DNA of 64,000 nucleotides. Origin: Parahoeflea olei (GTDB lineage: Bacteria > Pseudomonadota > Alphaproteobacteria > Rhizobiales > Rhizobiaceae). A program made the position numbers and the translations under genes. Under the pieces are notes generated by a model. The model was not told the DNA's origin. It made no database searches and worked only from the letters and a program-made list of their open reading frames with translations. Below are positions 36,496 through 44,743 of this stretch, piece after piece (the stretch's first letter is position 1; each line of letters starts with the position of its first letter). Location of the stretch: the NCBI RefSeq assembly GCF_001703635.1, contig NZ_LQZT01000049.1:156389-220388 (forward strand). The letters run 5' to 3'.

Positions 36496-37014
36496 ATGCC
36501 CTCCAAACGCCCCGCCTGCATTGCCCACTGGTCCGACGTCGAGGGCCCGGACGACGCGCGCTACCGCGATGACGACGAACTCCTGGGGATCGGCGCGGCG
36601 CTCGGCCGGCACTTTGGCCTCGATCGGCTCGGCATTCACCACGTGCGGCTGCCGCCCGGCCGGCGCACCTCTTTTCCCCATGCCGAAAGCCATGAGGAAG
36701 AGTTCGTCTATGTGCTGGAAGGCGCGCCGGATGTCTGGCTCGACGGCGTGCTGCACCGGCTTGCACCGGGAGATTCGGTCGGCTTTCCCGCCGGAACCGG
36801 CCAGTCCCACAGTTTTCTCAACAACAGCGACGCCGAGGTGCGGCTCCTGGTGGTGGGGGAAACCTCCAAGGCGGAAAACCGGGTCGTCTACCCCGTCAAT
36901 CCCGATCGCAAGCCGCTGCGCCCGGACTGGTGGGACGATGCGCCGTTGCGCGAGATGGGCGACCATGACGGCATGACCGATATCGAGCGCGCCCGCCGGG
37001 CAGCCAAGGCCTGA
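36496..37014 (+). CDS. cupin-domain protein
   Basis: A 172-residue protein with one conserved beta-barrel. Cupin motif 1 is visible as PHAESHEEEFVYVLEG and motif 2 as PGDSVGFPAGTGQSHSFLNN, giving His/Glu/His metal ligands. The protein ends in a short charged tail (MTDIERARRAAKA). No substrate can be read from the sequence. ATG 36496 starts with MPSKRPACI; it diverges from uvrC across 226 bp and is convergent with the SDR gene. Confidence 0.83.
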   Translation: MPSKRPACIAHWSDVEGPDDARYRDDDELLGIGAALGRHFGLDRLGIHHVRLPPGRRTSFPHAESHEEEFVYVLEGAPDVWLDGVLHRLAPGDSVGFPAGTGQSHSFLNNSDAEVRLLVVGETSKAENRVVYPVNPDRKPLRPDWWDDAPLREMGDHDGMTDIERARRAAKA

Positions 37015-37061
37015 GCGAGGCCGATGGCGATGCCTGGCTTCGGGGCTGCCCGAAGGCCGGG

Positions 37062-37826
37062 CTATTCACCCACGTTCACCACGTCCGGGGTTTTCCAGGC
37101 CATGTGCTGGCCGCCGTCGAGTGCGATCATCTGCCCGGTGACCGAGCGCGCCTGGTGCAGGTAGCGGATGGTGGCGCCGAATTCGCCAAGCGCCGGTCCG
37201 CGTTCGAGCGGCACGGCATCGACCTGGCGGGCGAAATCCTCCGCGCTCTGGCGCTCGTTGGCAAGCGTCGGGCCGGGGCCGATGGCATTGACGCGAATGC
37301 GCGGGGCGAGGGCCAGCGCCATGGTCTGCGTCGCCGTCCACAGCGCCGATTTCGACAGCGTGTAGGAGAAGAAGCGCGGCGTGAGCCGCCACACCCGCTG
37401 GTCGATGATGTTGACGATCAGGCCGTCAGCCGCATCGGGGAGGCTTGCCGCCATGCATTCGGCGAGGATCGCCGGCGCCTTGACGTGGATGGCGAAGTTC
37501 TTGTCGAAGGCGGCCTCGTCGAAGCTGCGGATGTCGTCGTCCTCGAACACGGAAGCGTTGTTGATGATGATGCCGGGCGCCCCGAGCCGTTCCGAAATCT
37601 CGGCATGCAGCCGCCGCACCGCCGCGCCGTCGGACAGATCCGCCAGAAACACCTCCGCCCGGCCGCCTGAGCCGGTGATGCTGGCGGCCACCGCTTCGGC
37701 CCCGTCGCGGCTGCGGTTGGCGTGGACGGCGACGCGAAAGCCATGCGCGCCGAGATCGAGCGCGATGGCCTTGCCGATCCGGCGCGCAGCGCCCGTGACC
37801 AGTACCGTTGGCATGTCGGTCGTCAT
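37062..37826 (-). CDS. SDR family oxidoreductase (pteridine reductase/FolM-like)
   Basis: Short-chain dehydrogenase of 254 residues: cofactor loop TGAARRIGKAI, NNAS(VFEDD) after strand 4, and YTLSKSAL as the YxxxK active site. A Ser/Thr-poor active-site strand (NIIDQRVW) and the arginines of TGAARRIG resemble dihydromonapterin/pteridine reductases rather than general SDRs. NADPH use is likely from the NRSRD after strand 2. It follows the same strand as uvrC but is separated from it by the cupin gene. Confidence 0.82.
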   Translation of the reverse strand: MTTDMPTVLVTGAARRIGKAIALDLGAHGFRVAVHANRSRDGAEAVAASITGSGGRAEVFLADLSDGAAVRRLHAEISERLGAPGIIINNASVFEDDDIRSFDEAAFDKNFAIHVKAPAILAECMAASLPDAADGLIVNIIDQRVWRLTPRFFSYTLSKSALWTATQTMALALAPRIRVNAIGPGPTLANERQSAEDFARQVDAVPLERGPALGEFGATIRYLHQARSVTGQMIALDGGQHMAWKTPDVVNVGE

Positions 37827-37875
37827 CACTTCCCCCCGGCCGGCCCGCATTTCGGGCTGCGGTCCGCCTCAGTGC

Positions 37876-38814
37876 CTAGAATATCGAGACGATATAGATC
37901 GCGAAGGCCACAAGCATAGCGGTGCCGCCCAATTTTCTCAGCGGCAGGTTCCAGTGCGCAAGCGCCAGCAGCAACAGGCCGCAGGCGAACATCACCCACA
38001 TGTCGATCGAAATGATGCGTTGGTCGACGTCGAGCGGCAGGATCACGGAGGTGCCGCCGAGAATGAGGCCGATATTGAAGATGTTGGAGCCGACAACATT
38101 GCCGATCATCACCGCGCCGGACTTGCGCCACGCGGCCATCACCGATGTCACCAGTTCCGGCAGCGACGTGCCGACGGCGACGATGGTCAGCCCGATGGCG
38201 GTCTCGGTGGCGCCGAGCATGCGCGCGATGTGGGAGGCGCCTTCGACCGTGAGCCAGGCCCCGACCGGCAGGCCGACCAGCCCGCCGCCGATGAACAGAA
38301 GCGTCTTCCAGGTCCCCTGCGGCAGGCCGTCGACTTCGTCGTGGTAGTCGGGCACGTCGGCCATCTGGTGCCGGCGCGCCACCCTGATCTGCCAGACGAG
38401 GTAGCCGCCGATCAGCACCATCAGGATGGTTCCATCGAGCCGGCTCAGCGGTTCGAACCACATCATCACCATCAGCACCAGCGTCAGCACCATCATCATC
38501 ACCAGCGAGACGCCGAGCCCGTCCTCGCGGCAGCGGATGCTCGACAGCAGCGCCGGCGCGCCGAGCACCAGCAGCACATTGGCGATGTTGGAGCCGACGA
38601 TGTTGCCGATGGCGATGCCGGACACGCCGTCGAAGGCCGCCTGCAGCGACACGAACAGTTCCGGCGCGGACGTGCCGAAGGCGACGACGGTCAAGCCGAT
38701 GATCAGGGGATCGATGGAAAGCTTTTCGGCGAGGGCGACCGCACCGCGGACCAGATAGTCACCTGCGAAGACAAGCAGGACCAGGCCCGCTATCAGGGTC
38801 ACAATGCTCAACAT
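37876..38814 (-). CDS. calcium/sodium antiporter (YrbG/CaCA family)
   Basis: A 312-residue membrane protein with about ten helices arranged as an inverted repeat. The two ion-binding alpha repeats are intact: GTSAPELFVS in the first half and GTSLPELVTS in the second, each with the following GNxxGSNIxN motif. It should exchange Na+ or H+ for Ca2+ across the inner membrane. It sits 49 bp upstream of the SDR gene on the same strand, so the two may share a transcript. Confidence 0.92.
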   Translation of the reverse strand: MLSIVTLIAGLVLLVFAGDYLVRGAVALAEKLSIDPLIIGLTVVAFGTSAPELFVSLQAAFDGVSGIAIGNIVGSNIANVLLVLGAPALLSSIRCREDGLGVSLVMMMVLTLVLMVMMWFEPLSRLDGTILMVLIGGYLVWQIRVARRHQMADVPDYHDEVDGLPQGTWKTLLFIGGGLVGLPVGAWLTVEGASHIARMLGATETAIGLTIVAVGTSLPELVTSVMAAWRKSGAVMIGNVVGSNIFNIGLILGGTSVILPLDVDQRIISIDMWVMFACGLLLLALAHWNLPLRKLGGTAMLVAFAIYIVSIF

Positions 38815-39163
38815 GCCTGGGAATCAACGCTCGCGGGTTTGTGGTCGGGTGGCTGACATATAGGTGCTGTCCCCCGATGCGCAATGGCCGGCAGACGCGG
38901 GCCGATCCGGGTCGGAATCCCTGATTTCCGGCTTTCACGCCGTTTTTGTTGCTGATCGGCAACAGTGAAGCCTGCCCTTTTTCTGCCTTCGTGTTTCCAC
39001 ATTCCCGCTTCGTGCCCGCCGCAATCGGCCTCCATCTTCCAGTCTGCCGGGGCGGACTTCCCACCTGCCCCTCACATTTCGCGCCCGTCGGTTGGTTCGG
39101 GCCGGAACAACTCGGCCCGTCCTTCGTTTGCAGTTGGGGCGGGAACAAACAAGGAGATTACTC
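38815..39163. other. divergent intergenic region, antiporter / outer membrane protein
   Basis: This 349-bp region should contain both promoters. It holds an inverted repeat TGTTGC-N6-GCAACA (38947-38964), a possible operator. AAGGAG at 39151-39156 is the ribosome site for the outer membrane protein. No other gene was found. Confidence 0.4.
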
Positions 39164-39799
39164 ATGCGTACTCGTAAACTGGCATTGCTGGCCGCAGCCC
39201 TTACCTTGCCGCTCGCCGGTCCCGTGCTGGCCGCGGACGCGATCATGGAACAGCCGCCGGAGCCCCCGGTTGCCGAAGTCCTGCCCCAGACCTTCGTTTG
39301 GGCCGGTGGCTACGTCGGTGGATACGGTGAATACAAGTGGGGCAAGTTCGACGTACTGCCCGGCGACGCCGACGGCTTCGGCGGCGGTCTGTACGGCGGC
39401 TACAACTGGCAGTCCGACAACATCGTCTACGGTCTGGAAGCCGATATCGGCTATTCCGGCGCCGACGTGACCTCGGCCGGCTTCACCGGTGAACAGGGTG
39501 TCAACGGCTCGCTGCGTGCGCGCCTCGGTCTCGACGTGAACCCGTTCCTGCTCTACGCAACCGGCGGTATCGCCGCGACCAATGCCGAGCTGTCGAGCCT
39601 GGCCGGGTCGGACAAGAACACCCACCTCGGCTGGACCGTGGGCGCCGGTGCGGAAGCTTTCGTGACCGACACCATCACCACCCGGCTCGAATACCGCTAC
39701 ACCGATTACGGTTCGGAAGACTACAACATCGGCGGCACCAATGTGTCGACGGGCTTCGACGACCATTCGGTCCGTCTCGGTATCGGCATGAAGTTCTAA
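39164..39799 (+). CDS. Omp25/RopB-like outer membrane beta-barrel protein
   Basis: A 211-residue precursor with a signal peptide (1-23, cleaved at VLAADA) and an eight-strand porin-like barrel typical of the Omp25/Omp31/RopB group. Features are WAGGYVGGYGEYKWG near the start, alternating aromatic strands, LEYRYTDYG and a terminal FDDHSVRLGIGMKF ending in Phe. Usually abundant and structural. A strong ribosome site and a strong terminator suggest high expression as a single gene. Confidence 0.9.
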   Translation: MRTRKLALLAAALTLPLAGPVLAADAIMEQPPEPPVAEVLPQTFVWAGGYVGGYGEYKWGKFDVLPGDADGFGGGLYGGYNWQSDNIVYGLEADIGYSGADVTSAGFTGEQGVNGSLRARLGLDVNPFLLYATGGIAATNAELSSLAGSDKNTHLGWTVGAGAEAFVTDTITTRLEYRYTDYGSEDYNIGGTNVSTGFDDHSVRLGIGMKF

Positions 39800-39821
39800 T
39801 CGCGCCATCCGCGATTGGTGG

Positions 39822-39853
39822 AAAGGGCCCGGTGCGCAGCACCGGGCCTTTTT
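39822..39853 (+). terminator. terminator of the outer membrane protein gene
   Basis: Perfect 10-bp stem GGCCCGGTGC (39826-39835) with complement at 39839-39848, loop GCA, extended by A-T pairs and followed by TTTTTC. It also separates the converging dgkA gene. Confidence 0.88.
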
Positions 39854-39856
39854 CGT

Positions 39857-40237
39857 TCAGGCCGCCCAGCCCCAGGTGGCGGCCAGCACATAGGCGACCC
39901 AGATGCCATTGGCGATGAGCAGGCAGAACACCGCAAACGAGCCCAGGTCCTTGGCGTAGCCGGCCATCTGCGAATAGCCGGGCGAGGCGTGGTCGGTCAG
40001 CACTTCCACCGCCGTGTTAAGCGCTTCCACGGCCACGGTGACGAGAAAGAGAAGTGCGGCCCCGACAAGGCCCCACAGCGGCGCGCCGACACCCAGGAAC
40101 AGCACCAGGATGCCGGCGAAAGCCAGGGTTTCGTGCCGGAAGGCGGTCTCGCGCCACAGCCGCCTGGCCCCGCCCAGCGAATAGCGGGCGGCAGCGAGGA
40201 CGTGGCCGAGCCCTTCCTCTCTGGGTGGCCGCTCCAT
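39857..40237 (-). CDS. dgkA: diacylglycerol kinase (DgkA type)
   Basis: Small membrane kinase that turns diacylglycerol into phosphatidic acid, recycling lipid released by glucan or LPS decoration. 126 residues with three transmembrane helices and the catalytic motif AVEALNTAVEVLTD, which carries the Glu/Asn/Glu residues. ATG 40237 overlaps the TGA of the upstream GST gene by one base, implying co-translation. Confidence 0.92.
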   Translation of the reverse strand: MERPPREEGLGHVLAAARYSLGGARRLWRETAFRHETLAFAGILVLFLGVGAPLWGLVGAALLFLVTVAVEALNTAVEVLTDHASPGYSQMAGYAKDLGSFAVFCLLIANGIWVAYVLAATWGWAA

Positions 40238-40833
40238 CACTGCTTCGGACGCAGCGTATCGAGTTCGGGGAAGCTGGCCGCGAATTTCGCGCTCCAGCGC
40301 TTGAGCTTCGGGCGGCCGCGTTCCCACTGTCCGGGGAACCTCAGCGCCAGGTAGCCGGTCAGCGCCGCAAGCGCCAGATGGCCGCCATTGAGCGCCTTGG
40401 TGCTGCGCGGAAGGTTGGCTTCGAGATGGTCGAGCGCGCGCGTGACCTTGGTCCACTGCTTGTCGATCCAGCCCTGGTGCACCTTGTCCTCGGGCCGGAA
40501 CCGGCGCTCATACATGATCGCGAGCAGGCAGTCGCAGATGCCGTCGCACAACGCCTCAAGCACCTCCACTTCGGTGCGCTTGGCGGCGTTGCGGGGATAA
40601 AGCCGCTTGTTGCCGGTCCGGTCGATGAACTGCATGATGGCGCGGCTGTCATAGACCGACAGACCGTCGTCGGTCACGAGAACGGGAATCTTGCCGAGCG
40701 GATTGTTGTCGACCAGTTCGGCCGGCGCTGCCGTGGTGTCGGTCAGAACGCCCTCGGCGTCGAGGCCTGCGAGCTGCGCAGCCATCCGCACCTTGGCGGA
40801 ATAGGGCGACGCGGGGGAATAGAGGATCTTCAT
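40237..40833 (-). CDS. glutathione S-transferase family protein
   Basis: A 198-residue GST: MKILYSPASPYSAKVRMAA at the N-terminus (active-site Ser/Cys region), NPLGKIPVLV with the cis-proline and DSRAIMQFID of the glutathione site, then a helical C-domain. The length and N-terminus resemble the rhizobial GST-N families rather than stringent starvation proteins. Translationally coupled to dgkA; the functional link is unclear. Confidence 0.88.
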   Translation of the reverse strand: MKILYSPASPYSAKVRMAAQLAGLDAEGVLTDTTAAPAELVDNNPLGKIPVLVTDDGLSVYDSRAIMQFIDRTGNKRLYPRNAAKRTEVEVLEALCDGICDCLLAIMYERRFRPEDKVHQGWIDKQWTKVTRALDHLEANLPRSTKALNGGHLALAALTGYLALRFPGQWERGRPKLKRWSAKFAASFPELDTLRPKQ

Positions 40834-40874
40834 CGGATCAGCCTTTCATATTCGGGTGGGGGCACATGCCCCTT

Positions 40875-41573
40875 TCAGTCAGAGTCGGGAACTTCAAGAT
40901 CGGGGAGCATGCAGCCCGCCTGATCGACTTCCGGGCAGTCGCGCAGCCGAAGCGTTAGGGTCATGCAGATCCTGACCTCGCGCAACAGCCCGCTCTGGCA
41001 CGAGACGGCGATGCCGTCGCGCGTCATGCCGGGATTGGCGGCGATGAAGGCGTCTTCCACCTCGACCGCGTCGATGCGGGCCGGCGGATTGTCGGGGGTG
41101 AAGGCCGGCGGCACAGTGATCCGCTCGCGCGCGGCGCGGGTCACGCGGAAATAATCCGAGTGCGACAGGCGCGAACAGGTGCCGTGCTTGCGCCATTGAT
41201 GTCCGATCAGGCCGAGGGACGGCATGATGTCGGTGTATCTCCGGCCGACCCAGTCCGGAACGCGCTCGGACAGGCGCGAGGGGCAGTATTGCGGATAGCC
41301 GGTCTCGAATTGCGGCCACAGGCCGTGCACCACGAAGCCCAGGTCGCGGTTGGCGCATTGGTCGCGATTGGCGTTGGCGCCCTCGAGCCGGCAATAGGCT
41401 GGCGACCAGGACAGCGACAGCACGTAGAAATCGAAGCCACCGCCGAGGGGGAGGTCAGGGACGGGCTCGTCTGCGGCGGCCCATGCGCGGGGCGTCATGG
41501 CGTTGACGCAGAGCACCAGCAGCGCGGCCAGTGCCAGCGCCAGGCCTATTCTGGGGGGCAGGGCGGCAGTCAT
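40875..41573 (-). CDS. secreted ribonuclease T2 family protein
   Basis: A 232-residue secreted protein with a signal peptide (1-33). CAS I is VVHGLWPQ with His83, and CAS II is GHQWRKHGTC (124-133) with His125 and His130. The canonical family motif is HEWxKHGTC, in which the Glu assists catalysis; here residue 126 is Gln. Eight Cys suggest disulfides. It would degrade RNA in the periplasm or outside. The gene starts 9 bp after a small secreted protein on the same strand. Confidence 0.88.
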   Translation of the reverse strand: MTAALPPRIGLALALAALLVLCVNAMTPRAWAAADEPVPDLPLGGGFDFYVLSLSWSPAYCRLEGANANRDQCANRDLGFVVHGLWPQFETGYPQYCPSRLSERVPDWVGRRYTDIMPSLGLIGHQWRKHGTCSRLSHSDYFRVTRAARERITVPPAFTPDNPPARIDAVEVEDAFIAANPGMTRDGIAVSCQSGLLREVRICMTLTLRLRDCPEVDQAGCMLPDLEVPDSD

Positions 41574-41582
41574 CGGGTCCGC

Positions 41583-42005
41583 TCAGCGGACCGAGCGGCA
41601 CCAGGCGCCATGCACCTTCCAGGGGTCTAGCCCGTCGATGCAGAATTCGAGATTGTCGCCCAGCCCGGCAAAGCCCATGCCGCCTTCGATCAGCCACCAG
41701 ATCGTGCGCTTGTGGCCGTCGTTCATGTGCGCCGTGCCGTGGCAGTAGAGCCGGGGAACGGACCAGTATTCGTTGCCGTATTTGACCCGGGTGTGGTGCG
41801 CTTCGGTGATGGCGTTGATGGCAAGGCCGCGCTTGAGCACATTCCGGTCGGTCCAGGTGAACCGGTTCTGGATATGGCTCAACACCTGCGGCGCGTCACA
41901 GGACGGAAAAAGCCCGCCGGTGAAGGCCAGTGCCGGGCTCGCATAGCTCGAAAGCGAGACGCTGAAACACGTGGCCGCTGCCAGGATCAAGCTCTTAAGG
42001 GACAT
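41583..42005 (-). CDS. small secreted protein of unknown function
   Basis: A 140-residue precursor with a signal peptide (1-27, ending SPALA) and a compact mature domain of about 113 residues. Four Cys (SCDAP, YCHG, FCIDG, WCRS) probably form two disulfides; WWLIEGGMGFAGLGDNLEFC is a distinctive stretch. No characterised family is recognised. It is immediately upstream of the RNase T2 gene and likely in the same transcript, so both act in the periplasm or outside. Confidence 0.75.
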   Translation of the reverse strand: MSLKSLILAAATCFSVSLSSYASPALAFTGGLFPSCDAPQVLSHIQNRFTWTDRNVLKRGLAINAITEAHHTRVKYGNEYWSVPRLYCHGTAHMNDGHKRTIWWLIEGGMGFAGLGDNLEFCIDGLDPWKVHGAWCRSVR

Positions 42006-42230
42006 GGGCGGTTCTCCAAAACGATGCGAGTCCCGGTATATGGCCTGCCCTATGCTTGGGCAAGCGCGAAGGCGCGGCCGACGCCGGTTTGGCCGCGAGA
42101 TCGGTGGGCGGGTCTGCGATTGGTTCGACTTCATATCAAATTTAGCAGTTCCGCTTTCGCCTGTTGCAAACCTTTTCTGCCAGTCTTGCGGCCGGAACCG
42201 GTCTCAGCCGGCCATGAACGAGGGATACTG

Positions 42231-43703
42231 GTGAGGAAACATTCCCTGTTTGCCCGCTGCAGACGCGGCGCGACAAAGGACGAGGGCGGTCGCGGCGCAC
42301 GCCGGATGCGCCGGAAGGCCGGCTGCGCGCGCTCGCTCCTGCGCGGGCTGGTCTCCCTGGCTGCCTATCCGATGCAAAGGTCGATCCACACCCGGTTCCG
42401 CTTTGCCTTCGGCGTGTCTGTGGCCTGCCTGGCGCTGATGGCGCTGCTCGGCATCACCTCCAGCCGCGCCATTCTGACGGCCTACCAGTACAGCGTCGAC
42501 CAGTTGCGCGACGAGATGAGCCCGGTTCTGCAATTGCAGCTCGATCTGCGCAATGCCGATCATGTGGCCTATCACTATGCGGTCGAGGGCGATGCTTCCG
42601 CACAGGCGCGTTTCGTCGATCTCGCGTTGAAGGTGGAATCGCGCTTCTTCCAGCTTGCCGAGGCGCCCGTGACCGGTTCCGATGGCCGGCGCCAGAAGAG
42701 CTATGCGCTGATCAAGGAGACCCAGTATCGCTGGCAGGCGACCCGTGCCGTTCTGGACGAGGTGTTTCTTTATCCTCCCGGCTCGGCGGACGCGTTGCAG
42801 GCCTTCAAGCATGCGCATTTCGCGATCGAGCCGATCTATGACGGCATCCACAACATCGAGAACCAGGCGCTCGATGAGCTGGAGCTGCGGATGGCGAACG
42901 CGAGCACCGTGGGCGAGGAGAGTGTGTTCGCCCTGATCTGCGCCATCCTGATCGGCGTTTGCGTGTTCATCGCCATGGTCAGCGTGATCGGCCGCTCCAT
43001 GCTGCAGCCCATCGAGGAACTGCACAAGGCGGCCGGCAAGCTCGGCGAGAAGGACTTTTCCCACAGGGTGCGGCTGCGCAACACCACCGATGAGCTGGGC
43101 CAGCTCGCCACCGCGATCAACCTCGCTTCCGCCACCCTCGACAATCTGTACCGGGAGCTCGAGCGACGGTCGACCCATGACGGCCTGACCGGCGTGTACA
43201 ACCGTGCGGCGTTCGACAAGCGGATCGAGGCCGAGTTGAAGGGCGCGGACCGTCGCAAGCGGCCGGTGTCGCTGCTGATGGTCGATATCGACCACTTCAA
43301 GCGGATCAACGACAGCCACGGACACCCCGCCGGCGATGCGGTGCTGCGCGAGGTCGCGGCCCTGTTCCAGGAGCGCACCCGCCCCGCCGATATCGTCACC
43401 CGCTATGGCGGAGAGGAGTTCGCGGTGATCCTGCCCGAAACCGGTCGGGCCGCAGCCGCGGCGCTGGCCGAGCGGCTGCGCACTGCGGTCGAGGCCATGA
43501 CCGTCCATTGTGGAGACGGTGTCGAGATCCGCCTGACCGTCTCGATCGGCTGCGCGACCCGGATGCCGCTCGGCGGCCTGCCCGAAGCCCTGGTCAAGGC
43601 TGCCGATTCCGCGCTGTACGAGGCCAAGAAGACCGGCCGCAACAAGATCGTGCTGTCGAAAGTGTTGCCGTCCCGGGGCGCACCGGCCTGGCAGGCCGCC
43701 TGA
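42231..43703 (+). CDS. membrane-bound diguanylate cyclase with HAMP and GGDEF domains
   Basis: A 490-residue protein: two membrane helices (about 57-79 and 231-253) flank a helical periplasmic sensor (80-230), followed by HAMP (254-305) and a GGDEF domain. The active-site loop is GGEEF (393-397), a catalytically competent variant, and an inhibitory I-site RPAD (384-387) lies five residues before it, so product feedback is expected. It should make cyclic di-GMP. GTG 42231 has GAGGG upstream; ATG 42372 is a shorter alternative without one. Confidence 0.9.
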   Translation: MRKHSLFARCRRGATKDEGGRGARRMRRKAGCARSLLRGLVSLAAYPMQRSIHTRFRFAFGVSVACLALMALLGITSSRAILTAYQYSVDQLRDEMSPVLQLQLDLRNADHVAYHYAVEGDASAQARFVDLALKVESRFFQLAEAPVTGSDGRRQKSYALIKETQYRWQATRAVLDEVFLYPPGSADALQAFKHAHFAIEPIYDGIHNIENQALDELELRMANASTVGEESVFALICAILIGVCVFIAMVSVIGRSMLQPIEELHKAAGKLGEKDFSHRVRLRNTTDELGQLATAINLASATLDNLYRELERRSTHDGLTGVYNRAAFDKRIEAELKGADRRKRPVSLLMVDIDHFKRINDSHGHPAGDAVLREVAALFQERTRPADIVTRYGGEEFAVILPETGRAAAAALAERLRTAVEAMTVHCGDGVEIRLTVSIGCATRMPLGGLPEALVKAADSALYEAKKTGRNKIVLSKVLPSRGAPAWQAA

Positions 43704-43780
43704 CGCGCGGCCCCGGCGCAAGAGACCCGGCGCAAGGCATCCGGGCGCTGAGCGCGGGGGCGGCGGCAGGAGCGGAAAGC

Positions 43781-44656
43781 TCAGCTCTCGCCCACCAGCA
43801 TGCGAACCTCCGCGCCGGCGCCGGGCGCTTGCGCGAGCAGGTCCGCGAGTTCGGGCAGCACCGCCTTGAGCTCGGCTTCCAGCGTGAACGGCGGGTTGAC
43901 GATCGCCAGCCCCGAGCCATTGAGGCCCGTGGCGGTCGCGTTGGAGCGCGTCAGCAGCCGCACGGTGAGCGTGCGCGGCCGCCCCAGCGCGACCAGCTTG
44001 CTGTCGAAGCCGGAAAGCGGGCTCGTCGCCTTGATCGGATGCCACAGCATGTAGGTTCCGCCCGGAAAGCGCCGGGTGGCGCGGGCGAGCCCATCGACCA
44101 TGCGGTCGAATTCGCCATCGAGTTCGAACGGCGGATCGATCAGCACCAGCCCGCGCTTTTCCTTGGGCGGCAGATGGCCGCCGAGCGCGAGCCAGCCGTC
44201 GAGTTCGATCACGCGGGCCTGGTAATCGCCGTCAAACAGCGCCCGCAGCGCGCTCACGTCCTCGGGATGCAGCTCGATCGCGGTCAGCCGGTCCTGCTTG
44301 CGCAGCAGCATGCGGGTGATCAACGGCGAGCCCGGATAGCGGCGAATCGCGGCGGAAGGGCCTTCCGCAGCGCCGTTCCCGTCGTTGAGCGCACGCACCG
44401 TTTCGAGCCACGGCGACAGGAAGGCCGCCAGCGCCGGCGACAGCGGGGCCGCCATCACCCGGCCCACGCCTTCGTGCCACTCTCCGGTCTTCTGCGCCTC
44501 GGTCGAGGACAAATCGTAGCTGCCGATTCCCGCATGGGTGTCGATCACCCGGAAGGCGGCGTCCTTGCGCTTGAGATAGGCGATGACCTGCGCCAGCACC
44601 GCATGTTTGAGCACATCGGCGAAATTGCCCGCGTGGTAGCTGTGACGGTAGTTCAT
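43781..44656 (-). CDS. rlmJ: 23S rRNA (adenine2030-N6)-methyltransferase
   Basis: RlmJ methylates A2030 of 23S rRNA. The 291-residue protein begins MNYRHSYHAGNFADVLKHA, the family hallmark, with a SAM loop DTHAGIGSYDLSS and the catalytic DPPF motif seen in VLIDPPFELDGE. Length is close to the E. coli enzyme (280). It diverges from the molybdopterin oxidoreductase across 87 bp. Confidence 0.95.
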   Translation of the reverse strand: MNYRHSYHAGNFADVLKHAVLAQVIAYLKRKDAAFRVIDTHAGIGSYDLSSTEAQKTGEWHEGVGRVMAAPLSPALAAFLSPWLETVRALNDGNGAAEGPSAAIRRYPGSPLITRMLLRKQDRLTAIELHPEDVSALRALFDGDYQARVIELDGWLALGGHLPPKEKRGLVLIDPPFELDGEFDRMVDGLARATRRFPGGTYMLWHPIKATSPLSGFDSKLVALGRPRTLTVRLLTRSNATATGLNGSGLAIVNPPFTLEAELKAVLPELADLLAQAPGAGAEVRMLVGES

Positions 44657-44743
44657 CGGCTCGTTGCGTCTTCTGGTTCCGGGATCGCTCTGGTCGTCGC
44701 GCGCGGCGTGGCGCGGCTCCGCGAATTCTCATATAGAGAAAGG

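Noticed and set aside
38430..38480. Repetitive tract of CATCATCACC in the antiporter region
   Set aside because: It is the reverse complement of codons for a Met/Val/Leu-rich membrane helix in the antiporter gene, not a satellite repeat.
43508..44743. Upstream extension of the molybdopterin oxidoreductase frame
   Set aside because: It covers rlmJ on the other strand and the end of the diguanylate cyclase; the oxidoreductase homology starts at 44744.
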